The notes: generated from the letters alone by a model not told the origin. Shown: positions 1 through 9,278, numbered from the stretch's first letter. The stretch: 64,000 nt of DNA from Pelosinus sp. (GCA_029239675.1 JARBUM010000011.1:1-64000), one strand, 5' to 3'. Numbers and translations: made by a program.

Positions 1-42
1 ATAAATTTCAATTTTTTATTTATTTGGGAGGTAGATTCTTAT

Positions 43-1491
43 ATGAAAGATAGCTTGAAACCACAAGAACTTCCTACACCTACTCCTATAAATTTACGCC
101 AAAGTGAAGACAAGTTTCAATCCCTAGCCAATAATTCTCCTGATGTCATTATCCGTTTTGATAAATATCTAAATTTTATTTATGCGAATCCAGCAATAAA
201 AATTCCAACAGGTATCTCAGCAGAGAATATTGTTGGCACACAACTTTGCAATTTCCCCCTTTCACCGCAAGATTATCAATTATGGAAAACAGAAATTACC
301 AAAGTCCTTAAAACTAAAAAAAGTGTGACCTTTCAATCAGAATTTAGAAAATTTCAAAAGAGAACTTTTCATTTCCATGCCCGCTTAGTTCCTGAGATTA
401 ACTCAAATGGTTCTGTAGAATCTGTGTTGTGTACACTGCGAAATATTACAGATCTGAAACGAGCGGAACAATCTCTAAAAAAGAATCAAGCACGTATACA
501 AAACTTACTTAACGCCATACCTGATACATTATTTATCTTAGACAAAAATGGGACAATCCTCGATTATCAAGCATCTCAGGACCTTTTCCCTTCCCTTTCT
601 GCCACTACCTTTAAAAATAAAAACATCTTTGATATACTGCCTCTAATGATGCCAAAAATTATGCATTATTTTGGAAAAGCATTTACTACCAACACTATGC
701 AATCTTTCGAATTTCAATCTATAGTAGATTCAAATATTTGTTATTATGAAGGAAGAATTACCGCAAATAACAAAAATGATTTTATCTTAATCATTCGTGA
801 TATTAGTGAATTTAAACTAATGCAGCAACATTTAACTCGCTTTGACCGCTTACATTTAGTGGGTGAAATGGCTGTCAGTATTGGTCATGAGATCCGAAAT
901 CCCATGACTACCGTCCGGGGATTTTTGCAAATGTTCTCGCAACGAAATACCTTCCAAAACTATACAGATCTTTTAGATCTCATGATGACTGAAATTGACC
1001 ATGCAAATAAGATCATTAGTGAATTTATCTCCCTAGCAAAGAACAAAGCCTTGACCTTAGAATCACAAAATTTAAATGCTCTCATTCAGTCTTTGTTGCC
1101 ATTAATAGAAGCCGAAGCTATTATTACCAATAAGAAAATCTCTACCCATCTGGAACCAATTCCAAATTTTCCAATGGATGATAAAGAAATTAGACAACTC
1201 ATACTTAACATAGTCCAGAATGGTCTTGAGTCCATGTCCCCCCGCTCCCAATTAGATATTCGTACCTATCTAGAATCAGAGAAAGTAATTCTAGCTATTA
1301 AAGATCAAGGCACAGGTATAGCCCCTGAACATCTAGAAAAAATAGCTACCCCTTTCTTTAGCACCAAAGTCAATCAACTAGGCCTGGGGCTCGCTACATG
1401 CTACAACATTGCACATCGGCACCATGCTGAGATCATGTTTGACACAAGTCCATTTGGAACTACATTTTATGTGAAGTTTGATATTCCATAA
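43..1491 (+). CDS. PAS-domain sensor histidine kinase (orphan)
   Basis: A 482-aa cytoplasmic kinase with no obvious membrane segment. Two PAS-like domains lie at about residues 20-140 and 150-258. They are followed by a HisKA dimerisation domain with the H-box GHEIRNPMTTVRG (His282) and a HATPase domain with an N-box (NIVQNGLESM, about 390), a G1 box (DQGTGIAPE) and a C-terminal GLGLA motif. The start is an ATG preceded by GGGAGGT at the right distance. No response regulator is adjacent. The architecture and the H-box resemble Spo0A-phosphorelay kinases of spore formers, so it may feed Spo0F/Spo0A or a remote regulator; that part is inference. It shares its H-box with the kinase at 57676-58791. 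The signal sensed cannot be read from the sequence. Confidence 0.9.
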   Translation: MKDSLKPQELPTPTPINLRQSEDKFQSLANNSPDVIIRFDKYLNFIYANPAIKIPTGISAENIVGTQLCNFPLSPQDYQLWKTEITKVLKTKKSVTFQSEFRKFQKRTFHFHARLVPEINSNGSVESVLCTLRNITDLKRAEQSLKKNQARIQNLLNAIPDTLFILDKNGTILDYQASQDLFPSLSATTFKNKNIFDILPLMMPKIMHYFGKAFTTNTMQSFEFQSIVDSNICYYEGRITANNKNDFILIIRDISEFKLMQQHLTRFDRLHLVGEMAVSIGHEIRNPMTTVRGFLQMFSQRNTFQNYTDLLDLMMTEIDHANKIISEFISLAKNKALTLESQNLNALIQSLLPLIEAEAIITNKKISTHLEPIPNFPMDDKEIRQLILNIVQNGLESMSPRSQLDIRTYLESEKVILAIKDQGTGIAPEHLEKIATPFFSTKVNQLGLGLATCYNIAHRHHAEIMFDTSPFGTTFYVKFDIP

Positions 1492-1541
1492 TGTGGATAG
1501 TAGGGAAAGGTGCACCGCTCTCTATTACAAGCAAATTTGTA

Positions 1542-1570
1542 TTGACAAGGGAATCAGAAAAAGATAGAAT
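1542..1570 (+). promoter_or_regulatory. sigma-A promoter P1 of the pflB leader
   Basis: TTGACA at 1542-1547 and TAGAAT at 1565-1570 are separated by exactly 17 bp. This would start transcription near 1577, just upstream of the riboswitch aptamer. It is the best consensus promoter in the leader. Confidence 0.75.
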
Positions 1571-1599
1571 TTGTTTCATAAGAAAGATTTGATAAATTC

Positions 1600-1680
1600 A
1601 TAAAACAAATGCAGAACTGGCGGAGAGTGGAATAACCACAAGGGACTGTATTTTGCGATTAGCCGACCGCCTGGGCATAA
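1600..1680 (+). promoter_or_regulatory. ZTP (ZMP) riboswitch, 'pfl' motif
   Basis: The conserved blocks of the pfl RNA motif are present in order: AACTGGCGG at 1615-1623, the GTGG...AACCACAAGGGA hairpin segment at 1627-1645, and GCCGACCGCCTGGGCA at 1662-1677. In the known family this aptamer senses ZTP/ZMP (10-formyl-THF shortage) and turns on one-carbon genes, including pfl, which gave the motif its name. Here it precedes pflB and its 3' conserved block is also the 5' arm of an intrinsic terminator. Ligand binding should therefore prevent termination (an ON switch). Confidence 0.88.
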
Positions 1681-1710
1681 CTTGATTTGTTATGCTCAGG
1701 CGGTTTTTTT
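1667..1710 (+). terminator. riboswitch expression-platform terminator
   Basis: The 15-bp stem CCGCCTGGGCATAAC (1667-1681) pairs with GTTATGCTCAGGCGG (1689-1703) with one G-T pair, followed by seven T residues. The 5' arm contains the conserved CCGCCTGGGC of the ZTP aptamer, so aptamer and terminator are mutually exclusive. Confidence 0.9.
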
Positions 1711-1750
1711 ACTGTAAAAAAACTAAATTTATAATAAAAGTTATTAAGTA

Positions 1751-1793
1751 TATGATATATATCATAGGCAAAGTAAAAAAATATAGTTATAAT
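1751..1793 (+). promoter_or_regulatory. second pflB promoter P2 with Fnr/Crp-type palindrome
   Basis: TATAAT at 1788-1793 has no good -35 box, but a perfect 16-bp palindrome TATGATATATATCATA lies at 1751-1766. Its centre (1758.5) falls at -41.5 relative to a start near 1800. This is the position used by class II Crp/Fnr activators. The half-site ATGAT-N4-ATCAT differs from the Fnr consensus TTGAT-N4-ATCAA at one base per half. P2 would bypass the upstream riboswitch terminator. Confidence 0.55.
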
Positions 1794-1802
1794 AAAGTTG
1801 AA

Positions 1803-1817
1803 TGATAATTATTATCA
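1803..1817. promoter_or_regulatory. Fur-box-like operator
   Basis: TGATAAT-T-ATTATCA is a perfect 7-1-7 inverted repeat matching the classical Fur box. It lies at about +4 to +18 of the predicted P2 start and upstream of the pflB ribosome binding site, so a bound repressor should block P2 and read-through from P1. The match is read directly; binding is inferred. Confidence 0.6.
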
Positions 1818-1839
1818 ATTACCGAGGAGGAATTACTAT

Positions 1840-4071
1840 ATGAAACATGCATGGCAAGAATTTAAACCAGGAAAATGGCAAACAGGTATTAACGTACGAG
1901 ATTTCATTCAAAATAACTATCTCCCTTACGAAGGTAATAGCGAATTTTTATCTCCCGTAACGCCTCGCACTAAACAATTGTGGGACAAATGTAGTTCCCT
2001 ATTATCTCAAGAACGGAAAAAAAATGGTGTATTAGATGTTGATCCTACTATTGTTTCTACCATAACATCACATCAGCCAGGATACATTGCAAGAGAATTA
2101 GAACTTATTGTCGGTCTACAAACAGATGCTCCTCTCAAACGAAGTGTTATCGCCAATGGTGGTGTTCGCATGGCTGAGCAGGCTTGTGAAGCCTATGGTT
2201 ATAAGCTGAACCCTGAAATAAGTAATATTTATCATAACCATGTCACTACACATAATACTGCTGTATTTAATATGTATACGGATGAAATGAAAAAAGCTCG
2301 TAAATTAGGCATTATAACCGGCCTGCCTGACGGTTATGGCCGAGGCCGCATTATTGGTGACTATCGACGCATAGCATTATACGGAATTAATTATCTGCTC
2401 GAAGCAAAAAAAGTTGACTTACAAGATGTTGCCAGTCGTCCCATGGATGAAGAGACACTGCGTTTGCGCGAAGAAGTATCAGCACAGATTGCAGCTCTTA
2501 AAGATATGATACTGATGGGCAAATCTTATGGCTTTGACATTAGTCGTCCGGCTGAGAATGCCCAAGAAGCTATCCAGTGGTTATATCTTGGTTATCTTGC
2601 TTCTATTAAAGAGCAAAATGGAGCAGCCATGTCGATTGGCCGTGTTTCTACCTTCCTTGATATTTATCTCGCCAGAGATTTAGCTAATGGTACCTTATCT
2701 GAAACAGACGCCCAAGAGCTCATTGATCAAATGGTCATCAAACTTCGTTTAGCCCGTCATTTGCGCACACCTGATTATAATGAATTATTTGCCGGTGATC
2801 CATTGTGGGTAACAGAAGCCATTGGGGGCACGGGACTAGATGGACGCACTTTAGTAACTCGTACTTCTTACCGAATATTACACACCTTATATAATTTAGG
2901 CCCTGCCCCTGAACCTAATTTAACAATTTTATGGTCTGTTAATTTGCCTGCTGATTTTAAAAATTTCTGCGCAAAAGTTTCTTTAGATACTAGCGCGATT
3001 CAATATGAGAATGATGATATTATGAGACCCGTATATGGTGATGATTATGCCATTGCCTGCTGCGTATCTGCCATGCGCGTAGGTGAACAAATGCAGCTTT
3101 TTGGTGCCAGAGCAAATTTAGCAAAAGCCTTGCTATTGGCAATTAATGGTGGTCGTGACGAAAATACTGGTGAACAGCTCGCACCTGTCCTGCCTATAGC
3201 TACTGAAGAATATTTAGAATATGATACTGTTAAGAGCAACTTATCAAAAGTCTTAAGTTGGCTTACGGGCTTGTATGTGAATACAATGAATCTGATTCAC
3301 TTTAGCCATGATAAATATGCCTATGAAAGAGCACAAATGGCATTGCATGATACAGATGTAAAACGTATTATGGCCTTTGGCGTCGCCGGCTTATCAGTCG
3401 CAACAGATTCTTTAAGTGCTATTCGTTACGCTAAAGTAAAACCATTACGTGATGAAAGAGGTATCGCAATAGATTTTGCTATTGATGGCGATTTCCCATT
3501 CTACGGCAATGACGATGATAGAGTAGATACTTTGGCAATTGAGTTAAGCCAAGAATTCAGCCAAAAATTAAAAGAGCATGCCGCCTATCGAGGCGCAGAA
3601 CATACATTATCCATACTCACCATTACCTCTAATGTAATGTACGGTAAGAAGACAGGTGCCACTCCTGATGGACGTAAAGCAGGTCAAGCCTTTGCCCCAG
3701 GTGCCAACCCTATGCACGGTCGGGATAAAAAGGGTGCGCTAGCCGCTATGCAATCTATCTGCAAATTATCTTATGATGACTGCCGGGATGGTATCTCTTA
3801 TACTTTCTCAATTCTTCCCGCAACCTTAGGAAAAACCGTTGATACTAGAGTGCAAAATTTAGCAGGTATTTTAGATGGTTATGCTGCCAGCCAAGGGCAC
3901 CATATTAATGTAAATGCTCTTGATCGCAGCATATTGGAAGATGCCAGAATACACCCTGAAAAATATCCCCAACTTACTATTCGTGTGTCAGGTTATGCTG
4001 TTAACTTCATCAAACTCACTCCTGCCCAACAAGCAGAAGTCATTGATCGAACCTTTTACAAGTCATTGTAA
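1840..4071 (+). CDS. pflB: formate C-acetyltransferase (pyruvate formate-lyase)
   Basis: Catalyses the CoA-dependent cleavage of pyruvate to acetyl-CoA and formate in anaerobic metabolism, as a cytoplasmic glycyl-radical enzyme. The active-site pair Cys407-Cys408 (in IACCVSAM) and the radical site Gly718 (in RVSGYA) are present, and the length of 743 aa is normal for PflB. I chose the ATG at 1840 because GAGGAGG sits 8-9 nt upstream; an in-frame upstream extension back to 1798 would run through the Fur box. pflA follows after a repeat-containing gap of 300 bp. Expression appears to be controlled by a ZTP riboswitch, an Fnr-type palindrome and a Fur box. Confidence 0.97.
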   Translation: MKHAWQEFKPGKWQTGINVRDFIQNNYLPYEGNSEFLSPVTPRTKQLWDKCSSLLSQERKKNGVLDVDPTIVSTITSHQPGYIARELELIVGLQTDAPLKRSVIANGGVRMAEQACEAYGYKLNPEISNIYHNHVTTHNTAVFNMYTDEMKKARKLGIITGLPDGYGRGRIIGDYRRIALYGINYLLEAKKVDLQDVASRPMDEETLRLREEVSAQIAALKDMILMGKSYGFDISRPAENAQEAIQWLYLGYLASIKEQNGAAMSIGRVSTFLDIYLARDLANGTLSETDAQELIDQMVIKLRLARHLRTPDYNELFAGDPLWVTEAIGGTGLDGRTLVTRTSYRILHTLYNLGPAPEPNLTILWSVNLPADFKNFCAKVSLDTSAIQYENDDIMRPVYGDDYAIACCVSAMRVGEQMQLFGARANLAKALLLAINGGRDENTGEQLAPVLPIATEEYLEYDTVKSNLSKVLSWLTGLYVNTMNLIHFSHDKYAYERAQMALHDTDVKRIMAFGVAGLSVATDSLSAIRYAKVKPLRDERGIAIDFAIDGDFPFYGNDDDRVDTLAIELSQEFSQKLKEHAAYRGAEHTLSILTITSNVMYGKKTGATPDGRKAGQAFAPGANPMHGRDKKGALAAMQSICKLSYDDCRDGISYTFSILPATLGKTVDTRVQNLAGILDGYAASQGHHINVNALDRSILEDARIHPEKYPQLTIRVSGYAVNFIKLTPAQQAEVIDRTFYKSL

Positions 4072-4082
4072 AAATAAGATCT

Positions 4083-4178
4083 TTTGAAACGCGAAGACGC
4101 AAAGCCGCTATCGCGGGCACGAAGAACACGAAGGAATTTTAGAAATACGTCTTCGTGTTCTTCATATATCTTCGCATT
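4083..4178. repeat. degenerate dispersed palindromic repeat
   Basis: The left half reads GCGAAGACGCAAAG and GCACGAAGAACACGAAGG. The right half reads CGTCTTCGTGTTCTTC and TCTTCGCATTTCG, its approximate complement. This is a diverged relative of the AACCACAAAGACACAAAG family found elsewhere in the window. Confidence 0.55.
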
Positions 4179-4231
4179 TCGGTATTTTTAGCCCAAAACT
4201 TTATGAATTCGGATACATAGAAAAAGAATTT

Positions 4232-4341
4232 GAACCACAAAAGCACAAAGAACACAAAGTTTTTTCACAAAGAGTCTATAAGAAATAGTCTTTTATGCCC
4301 ACTTTGTGTGCTGCGGTAGCAGCATCGTGTCTTTGTGGTTC
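4232..4341. repeat. dispersed palindromic repeat (AACCACAAAG family)
   Basis: Begins GAACCACAAA and ends TTTGTGGTTC, with internal AAAGAACACAAAG facing CACTTTGTGTG. The whole unit can fold into one long imperfect hairpin. Related copies lie near 27.05, 31.5, 51.6 and 62.8 kb. It fills the pflB-pflA gap, where its RNA could act as a processing or attenuation structure. Confidence 0.75.
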
Positions 4342-4371
4342 ATTCGTTCTTACTACTAGGAGGTGCTAGAT

Positions 4372-5091
4372 ATGCAAGGATATTATCACTCGATAGAACA
4401 CTTTGGTACAGTAGACGGACAAGGTATTCGGTATGTTTTATTTTTATCAGGCTGTCAATTGCGCTGTCGTTTTTGTCATAATCCTGATACTTGGCAGCAA
4501 GGCAGTCAGCTCATTAGTACAGAAGAGATCATAAAGGATTTATTGCATTATCGCCACTTTTATGATGGCTCTAAAGGTGGTATCACCGTAAGTGGCGGTG
4601 AACCTTTGCTTCAACCTCAATTTCTTGCTGAACTATTTGCGGCATGTCAAAAGCACAATATCCACACTACCATTGATACTGCAGGTTATTATGATAGAGA
4701 ACATCTTACCGCAGTCTTACCCTACACCAATGCAGCATTATTTAGCATTAAAGCTGTGGACCCTCAAAAACACCGATGGCTAGCAGGATTTGATAATCAA
4801 CAAATTCTTGATAATCTAAAATACTTGGTGCAACATATTCCTGTGACCTTACGCTATGTGATTATTCCAGGGCTCACTAATTCTGTAGAAGATTTGCAGG
4901 CACTTGCTGGCCTTGTACATTCCCTGCCAGCCTCTACTCCAATAGAATTATTACCCTATCACTCTTTAGGACGGCACAAATGGCAAATACTAAATATGAA
5001 ATATACGTTAGATGATGTACTAGATGCTACGGCTCAAGATATATCACTTGCTGCCGATATACTAAAAGGGGAAGATATTACTCTACTATAA
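4372..5091 (+). CDS. pflA: pyruvate formate-lyase activating enzyme
   Basis: A radical-SAM activase that installs the glycyl radical in PflB using SAM and a [4Fe-4S] cluster. The cluster motif CX3CX2C is Cys28, Cys32 and Cys35 within GCQLRCRFCHNPDTW, the usual PFL-AE signature. SGGEPLL follows as the SAM-binding GGE motif. It lacks the extra ferredoxin-like eight-Cys insert seen in the activase at 55865-56767, as expected for a true PFL-AE. Its 239 aa are typical. The ATG at 4372 is used because AGGAGG lies 8 nt upstream; an in-frame GTG at 4363 overlaps that ribosome binding site. Confidence 0.96.
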   Translation: MQGYYHSIEHFGTVDGQGIRYVLFLSGCQLRCRFCHNPDTWQQGSQLISTEEIIKDLLHYRHFYDGSKGGITVSGGEPLLQPQFLAELFAACQKHNIHTTIDTAGYYDREHLTAVLPYTNAALFSIKAVDPQKHRWLAGFDNQQILDNLKYLVQHIPVTLRYVIIPGLTNSVEDLQALAGLVHSLPASTPIELLPYHSLGRHKWQILNMKYTLDDVLDATAQDISLAADILKGEDITLL

Positions 5092-5182
5092 GATAAGAGG
5101 GACTGAAATTCATGCAAAGTTTCCTTCTTCTGATTCTCAGTTCCCCTAATACAAAAAGTTTATCATTGAATGAGTTAAATTT

Positions 5183-5380
5183 TTAACTTATGAAGAACTT
5201 AGCTAGAGTCAAAACTATAATGGCACCTCCAGTCCATATGATCCATTTAGAAACATTATATTTTCCTGCTGTTTCCTCTACTTCCTTATCAATAATAGAG
5301 CCTATTTCTTTCACTTTATTTTCAGCGTCTTTAATCAATTGCTCTGCTTCTTTGCTAATCTTCTCAAAATCATTTCTCAT
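5183..5380 (-). CDS. small membrane-anchored protein of unknown function
   Basis: About 65 aa. The first 45 residues are highly charged and predicted helical or coiled-coil (FEKISKEAEQLIKDAENKVKE). One C-terminal transmembrane segment follows (WIIWTGGAIIVLTLAKFF). The start is taken at the ATG in KVKY-MRNDF; a GTG three codons earlier is also possible, with GGGGGTGG nearby. It is a tail-anchored-looking protein reminiscent of small YtxH- or apolipophorin-like helical proteins, but I do not recognise a family. It stands alone, with nothing informative on either side. Confidence 0.6.
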   Translation of the reverse strand: MRNDFEKISKEAEQLIKDAENKVKEIGSIIDKEVEETAGKYNVSKWIIWTGGAIIVLTLAKFFIS

Positions 5381-5548
5381 ATACTTCACCTTACCACCCC
5401 CTTCTTTATAGATTTTCTTGCTACTAACTACCTGTAATACTATATGCATTATGTATAGTAGATGTTCTTATGGTAATTGAGATGAATTGGTAAGGCAGGA
5501 CTAAAAACCTTTCATTCTTTCTCTCCACAAAAACATCGACTTTCTGTA

Positions 5549-5600
5549 CAAAGCTAAAGGGCATGTTACTTTTTAGAAAGTAACATGCCCTTTAGCTTTG
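5549..5600 (-). terminator. long perfect hairpin after pepT
   Basis: A perfect 22-bp inverted repeat (5549-5570 with 5579-5600, 8-nt loop) ends 2 bp from the pepT stop. There is no clear T-run on the exit side, so it may act as a terminator or as a 3'-end stabiliser. Confidence 0.6.
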
Positions 5601-5602
5601 CT

Positions 5603-6844
5603 CTATTTCAATTCTCCCACTTTGCGAATAATCTCAACTACAGTCTCTGCTGATTTGACCAAGGATGGCACTGGCAGAAATTCGTATTTACCGTGAAAAT
5701 TATGCCCACCAGTAAATAAATTGGGGCACGGTAATCCCATAAAAGATAAGCGGGCCCCATCTGTACCACCACGAATTGGTTTTACACTTGGCTCCACTCC
5801 CACAGATTTCATGGCATCACATGCTACGTCTACAATATACATGACGGGATCAATCTTTTCTCGCATATTATAATATAAATCTTTAGTCTCCATGGTGACA
5901 GTCTCTGTACCATATTTACTATTTATGAATTGAACCAGGGACTCTAGTAAAGCTTTACGTTTTTCAAACTTCTGGCGATCATGATCTCGTACTAATAAAT
6001 GTAGGGATGCAGATTCTACAGTACCACTGAGCTTATGCACATGAAAGAAACCTTCGTAGTCTTCTGTATATTCTGGTCGCTGGGCTGCTGGCAACATCTG
6101 CTGAAATTCAACGGCTATAGAAAGGGCGTTCACCATTTTCCCTTTAGCCGTCCCAGGATGGACACTTCTGCCTTGAATGGATATGGTAGCATTTGCTGCA
6201 TTAAAATTCTCATATTCAATCGCTCCAAGTTCTCCGCCGTCAACAGTATAAGCAAAGTCCGCACCAAAAGCTACTACATCAAACAGATCAGCGCCGCGCC
6301 CAATTTCTTCATCTGGCGTAAATCCAATACGCACCTTACCATGGACAATCTCTGGGTGATCCAGCAAGTATTCTACGGCACTAACAATAGCGCACATACC
6401 CGCCTTATCGTCAGCTCCCAGCAACGTCAAGCCATCCGTGACCAATAAATCTTGTCCAACATAGTTTCCTAACTCAGGAAACTCCTTAGGTGAAAGTAGG
6501 ATCGAAAGCTCAGAATTAAGCACAACATCTTCACCATCATACCCCTCTACCCAACGGGGCTTTACTGGACTTCCCGCCATATCAGGACTTGTATCCAGAT
6601 GAGAAATAAAGCCAACGACTGGCGCCTCTTGGCAGCCATTCGCTAACAAGGTCGCTGTTACATAACCCTTTTCATCCACTTGCACTTCTGATAAACCCAT
6701 CTCACTTAATTCATCCACCACATATTGAGCCAAATCCATCTGGCCTTTAGTGCTGGGACATTGACTACTTTCTCCGTCGGATTGAGTATTAAAGCCAGCA
6801 TACTTGATAAATCGTTGTACTAACTTTTCTTTATTTTTTTCCAT
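5603..6844 (-). CDS. pepT: peptidase T (tripeptide aminopeptidase)
   Basis: An M20-family zinc aminopeptidase that removes the N-terminal residue of tripeptides in the cytosol. Visible metal and catalytic motifs are SHLDTSPD (first metal His-Asp), GADDKAG (bridging Asp), TPDEEIGRGAD (catalytic Glu and metal Glu) and the C-terminal GGTDG/GGHNFHG segment. The length of about 413 aa fits PepT (about 410). The start at 6844 has GGAG about 10 nt upstream; the ATG three codons earlier (6853) lies almost on that ribosome binding site. A long hairpin follows the stop. Confidence 0.95.
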   Translation of the reverse strand: MEKNKEKLVQRFIKYAGFNTQSDGESSQCPSTKGQMDLAQYVVDELSEMGLSEVQVDEKGYVTATLLANGCQEAPVVGFISHLDTSPDMAGSPVKPRWVEGYDGEDVVLNSELSILLSPKEFPELGNYVGQDLLVTDGLTLLGADDKAGMCAIVSAVEYLLDHPEIVHGKVRIGFTPDEEIGRGADLFDVVAFGADFAYTVDGGELGAIEYENFNAANATISIQGRSVHPGTAKGKMVNALSIAVEFQQMLPAAQRPEYTEDYEGFFHVHKLSGTVESASLHLLVRDHDRQKFEKRKALLESLVQFINSKYGTETVTMETKDLYYNMREKIDPVMYIVDVACDAMKSVGVEPSVKPIRGGTDGARLSFMGLPCPNLFTGGHNFHGKYEFLPVPSLVKSAETVVEIIRKVGELK

Positions 6845-6865
6845 TTCAGACATTCTCCTTCTACA

Positions 6866-7759
6866 TTATTCTTCTTTTAGATATTCAAAATTCCTTACAA
6901 GCAATTTTCTGCCTCGCCAACTAAAAGCCCGATTCCCATATCTTCTAATAAACTCTTTATTTGATATACTAACCAATTCTTCATAGCATAGTTCATGAAT
7001 AATATTTTCCTGGAATTCTCTTATATTAGATAAAACAATTTGCGAATTATGAGGGCACACATCCTGACAACGATCACAACCAAAGATTAGACTCGTTTTT
7101 TTTATAATATCGATTTCTGCTGTCGTCAACTCCCCTTTCTTTTGTGTTAAATAGGATTTACACCCTCTTGGATCTATCCCAAAATTGCCAAGAATAATTT
7201 CTCCCGGACATGCCTTTATACATTGACCACACTGCATACAAGTCCGCAGCAACGGCTTATCAGCTTTAAAAGGATAATTAGTCAACATATAACCAATGGC
7301 TACATAAGATCCATACTTATCTGTAACGATATGGCTGTTAAGTCCATAAAAGCCTAATCCCGCCAAATATGCCAAATATCGGTCCACTAAAGGACCATTA
7401 TCAACAAAGGCTTCATATTGAAATTCTGGTAGCTGCTCTGCTAAAAAATTACCGATTGTTGTTAGTTTGTCTCTTATGATTTTATGGTAATCCAAGGCAT
7501 AGGTATATTTGGCTATATTTGCTCTTGACTCTTCTCCCGAATAATAAGGAAAAAGACATACAATAATCGACTGCACATTTTTCATCGTGACTGTAGGATC
7601 GATTCTTTTGTTTAATTCCTTTTCTTCAAATTCAGTAAATTGTCCCTTACCAATACGCTCCTTTAGAATTTTCTTTAATTCCAAATAAGGCCCTATGGCA
7701 GCAATACCCACATTTTCAATCTGCATCGAATTACAAAAATCCCTTAGAACCTCTTTCAT
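6866..7759 (-). CDS. QueG-like double [4Fe-4S] protein (epoxyqueuosine reductase family)
   Basis: 297 aa with the QueG/reductive-dehalogenase-like fold. The N-terminal cobalamin-binding-type region includes YHKIIRDKL and VDNGPLVDRYLAYLAGLGFYG. A ferredoxin-like pair of clusters follows (CMQCGQCIKACP and FGCDRCQDVCPHN), along with the QueG-typical DPRGCKSYLTQKKGEL. QueG reduces epoxyqueuosine to queuosine in tRNA using B12. It is somewhat shorter than most QueG proteins and lacks the C-terminal HEAT repeats, so 'QueG or close paralogue' is the safe call. The ATG has GGAG 9 nt upstream. A second relative lies at 61903-62736. Confidence 0.8.
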   Translation of the reverse strand: MKEVLRDFCNSMQIENVGIAAIGPYLELKKILKERIGKGQFTEFEEKELNKRIDPTVTMKNVQSIIVCLFPYYSGEESRANIAKYTYALDYHKIIRDKLTTIGNFLAEQLPEFQYEAFVDNGPLVDRYLAYLAGLGFYGLNSHIVTDKYGSYVAIGYMLTNYPFKADKPLLRTCMQCGQCIKACPGEIILGNFGIDPRGCKSYLTQKKGELTTAEIDIIKKTSLIFGCDRCQDVCPHNSQIVLSNIREFQENIIHELCYEELVSISNKEFIRRYGNRAFSWRGRKLLVRNFEYLKEE

Positions 7760-7915
7760 CTATCACATCTCCATTTTGCTTAGACACGCACCCTATCTTC
7801 TTTCTATTATAATACCAAAAGAATGACTTTCCTATTTGCGTGAAGGTCACTATTTTATCCCATGACCAATTCTTCTTTAGTCCCTTATGACACTGCGGCA
7901 GAATTCGCCTATATG

Positions 7916-7953
7916 AAAAATGGGTCTCCAGTAAAAACTGAAGTCCCATTTTT
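7916..7953 (-). terminator. intrinsic terminator after the GGDEF gene
   Basis: A 17-bp stem with two mismatches (7916-7932 with 7937-7953) and AAAA loop, flanked by A and T runs so that it can work in both directions. It ends 17 bp past the stop of the diguanylate cyclase gene. Confidence 0.8.
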
Positions 7954-7970
7954 TCTAATAGATAACAATA

Positions 7971-9278
7971 TTATGCATCATCAGCAAATCGATAGGCATT
8001 TTTACCCGATGCTTTGGCTTGATACATGGCATTATCAGCTTCCTTAATTAGGCTGTCCACATCTTCTCCATCAGTAGGATAAATACTTACTCCAACACTA
8101 GTAGAAATCCTAACACTACATTCCAGTAACTCAAATGTCTGATTTAATTGATTTGTAATTTTTGCCGCAACTAATTCAACATCTTGTTTTTTTGTCACTT
8201 CCGGCATGATCAAGGTGAATTCATCGCCTCCCAGCCTGGCAACAAAATCACTTTCCCTTACACATTCTTTTAAACGCAAGGCGACTGCTGACAATAACAA
8301 ATCACCTTTGTCATGTCCTAAGGTATCATTTACATGTTTAAAACCGTCAAGATCAACATACATCACTGCCATCATATGATTATAACGTTTAGCCACTGCA
8401 ATATATTGATTTATTTTTTCATAAAACAATATACGATTAGGCAAGCCAGTTAAGCCATCATGGTAGGCATGGAATCTAATTTTCTCCTCATATCTCATAC
8501 GTTCTGATAGATCTCTAAATATCCCACAATACATCGTAACCTTACCCAGTTCATTTTTTACAGCATCAATTACGACCCATTCGGAATATATTTCACCATT
8601 TTTTCGTTTATTATTAATCTGTCCTCTCCACATTCCTTCAGTATGTAACGATCTCCACATCTCCCGATAAAACTCATCCTCGTGCCTACCTGATCTTAAT
8701 ATTTTAGGTGTCTTTCCGATAATTTCATCCATGGAGTATCCTGTGTTTTTTACAAAAGCGGGATTAACAAATTGAATGATTCCGTTGACATCGGTAACAA
8801 GAATACCATCACTTGTATGCTCGAATACCTGCGAGGCCAATCGCAAACGATTCCGCATCTGCTGCATTTCTGTTACATCTTGTAATGTAGCAATCAGATA
8901 CTGCTCACTACCTAATTGAGCTACTTTAAATGAACTGCTAATAAATAGCAATTGCCCATCTTTAGATTGATATTGACGCAAGGGGATTTCCGTCAGAGAA
9001 TGATTTACCATTCTATTAATATTGGCATTGATCTCTTCAACCTCAGCAACAACTATATCATATATGGAAAACTCTCCCAAATCTTCAGCATTATACTTAA
9101 ATAATTTAAAAAAGGCCTGAGTTGCATCTACAATTATTTTACTTTCCACATGAAAAGCATATGCTATTTCTAGACTATCTTTATCTAAAGAACAACAATA
9201 ATATTTTTTTCCAAGAGCATAATGTATATTATTACTTCTTCTACATAAGAATTCTTTGCCAAAATTAATCTTTTTCAA
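7971..9278 (-). CDS. PAS-PAS-GGDEF diguanylate cyclase
   Basis: 435 aa. Two PAS domains lie at about 35-140 and 145-265, the second with a PAC-type tail (GIFRDLSERMRYEEKI). A GGDEF domain covers about 270-432. The catalytic motif RLGGDEF is intact, and an inhibitory RxxD site (RESD) sits five residues before it, so the product should make c-di-GMP and be feedback-inhibited. There is no EAL domain and no membrane segment, so it probably senses an intracellular signal. The start is TTG at 9278, supported by AGGGGGGC about 7 nt upstream. It reads toward the QueG-like gene and is separated from it by a terminator. Confidence 0.92.
   Translation of the reverse strand: MKKINFGKEFLCRRSNNIHYALGKKYYCCSLDKDSLEIAYAFHVESKIIVDATQAFFKLFKYNAEDLGEFSIYDIVVAEVEEINANINRMVNHSLTEIPLRQYQSKDGQLLFISSSFKVAQLGSEQYLIATLQDVTEMQQMRNRLRLASQVFEHTSDGILVTDVNGIIQFVNPAFVKNTGYSMDEIIGKTPKILRSGRHEDEFYREMWRSLHTEGMWRGQINNKRKNGEIYSEWVVIDAVKNELGKVTMYCGIFRDLSERMRYEEKIRFHAYHDGLTGLPNRILFYEKINQYIAVAKRYNHMMAVMYVDLDGFKHVNDTLGHDKGDLLLSAVALRLKECVRESDFVARLGGDEFTLIMPEVTKKQDVELVAAKITNQLNQTFELLECSVRISTSVGVSIYPTDGEDVDSLIKEADNAMYQAKASGKNAYRFADDA

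Noticed and set aside
4083-4341. Repeats considered as a CRISPR array
   Set aside because: The units are long imperfect palindromes scattered over the window, not regularly spaced direct repeats with unique spacers, and there are no cas genes.
5112-5186. 24-codon ORF after pflA (starts MQSFLLLILSS)
   Set aside because: Short, with a poorly spaced ribosome binding site, and overlapping a possible weak terminator-like inverted repeat; chance is as likely.
7731-7949. 72-codon minus-strand ORF between the QueG-like and GGDEF genes
   Set aside because: It overlaps the 5' end of the QueG-like gene and the GGDEF terminator, has no ribosome binding site and an atypical composition.
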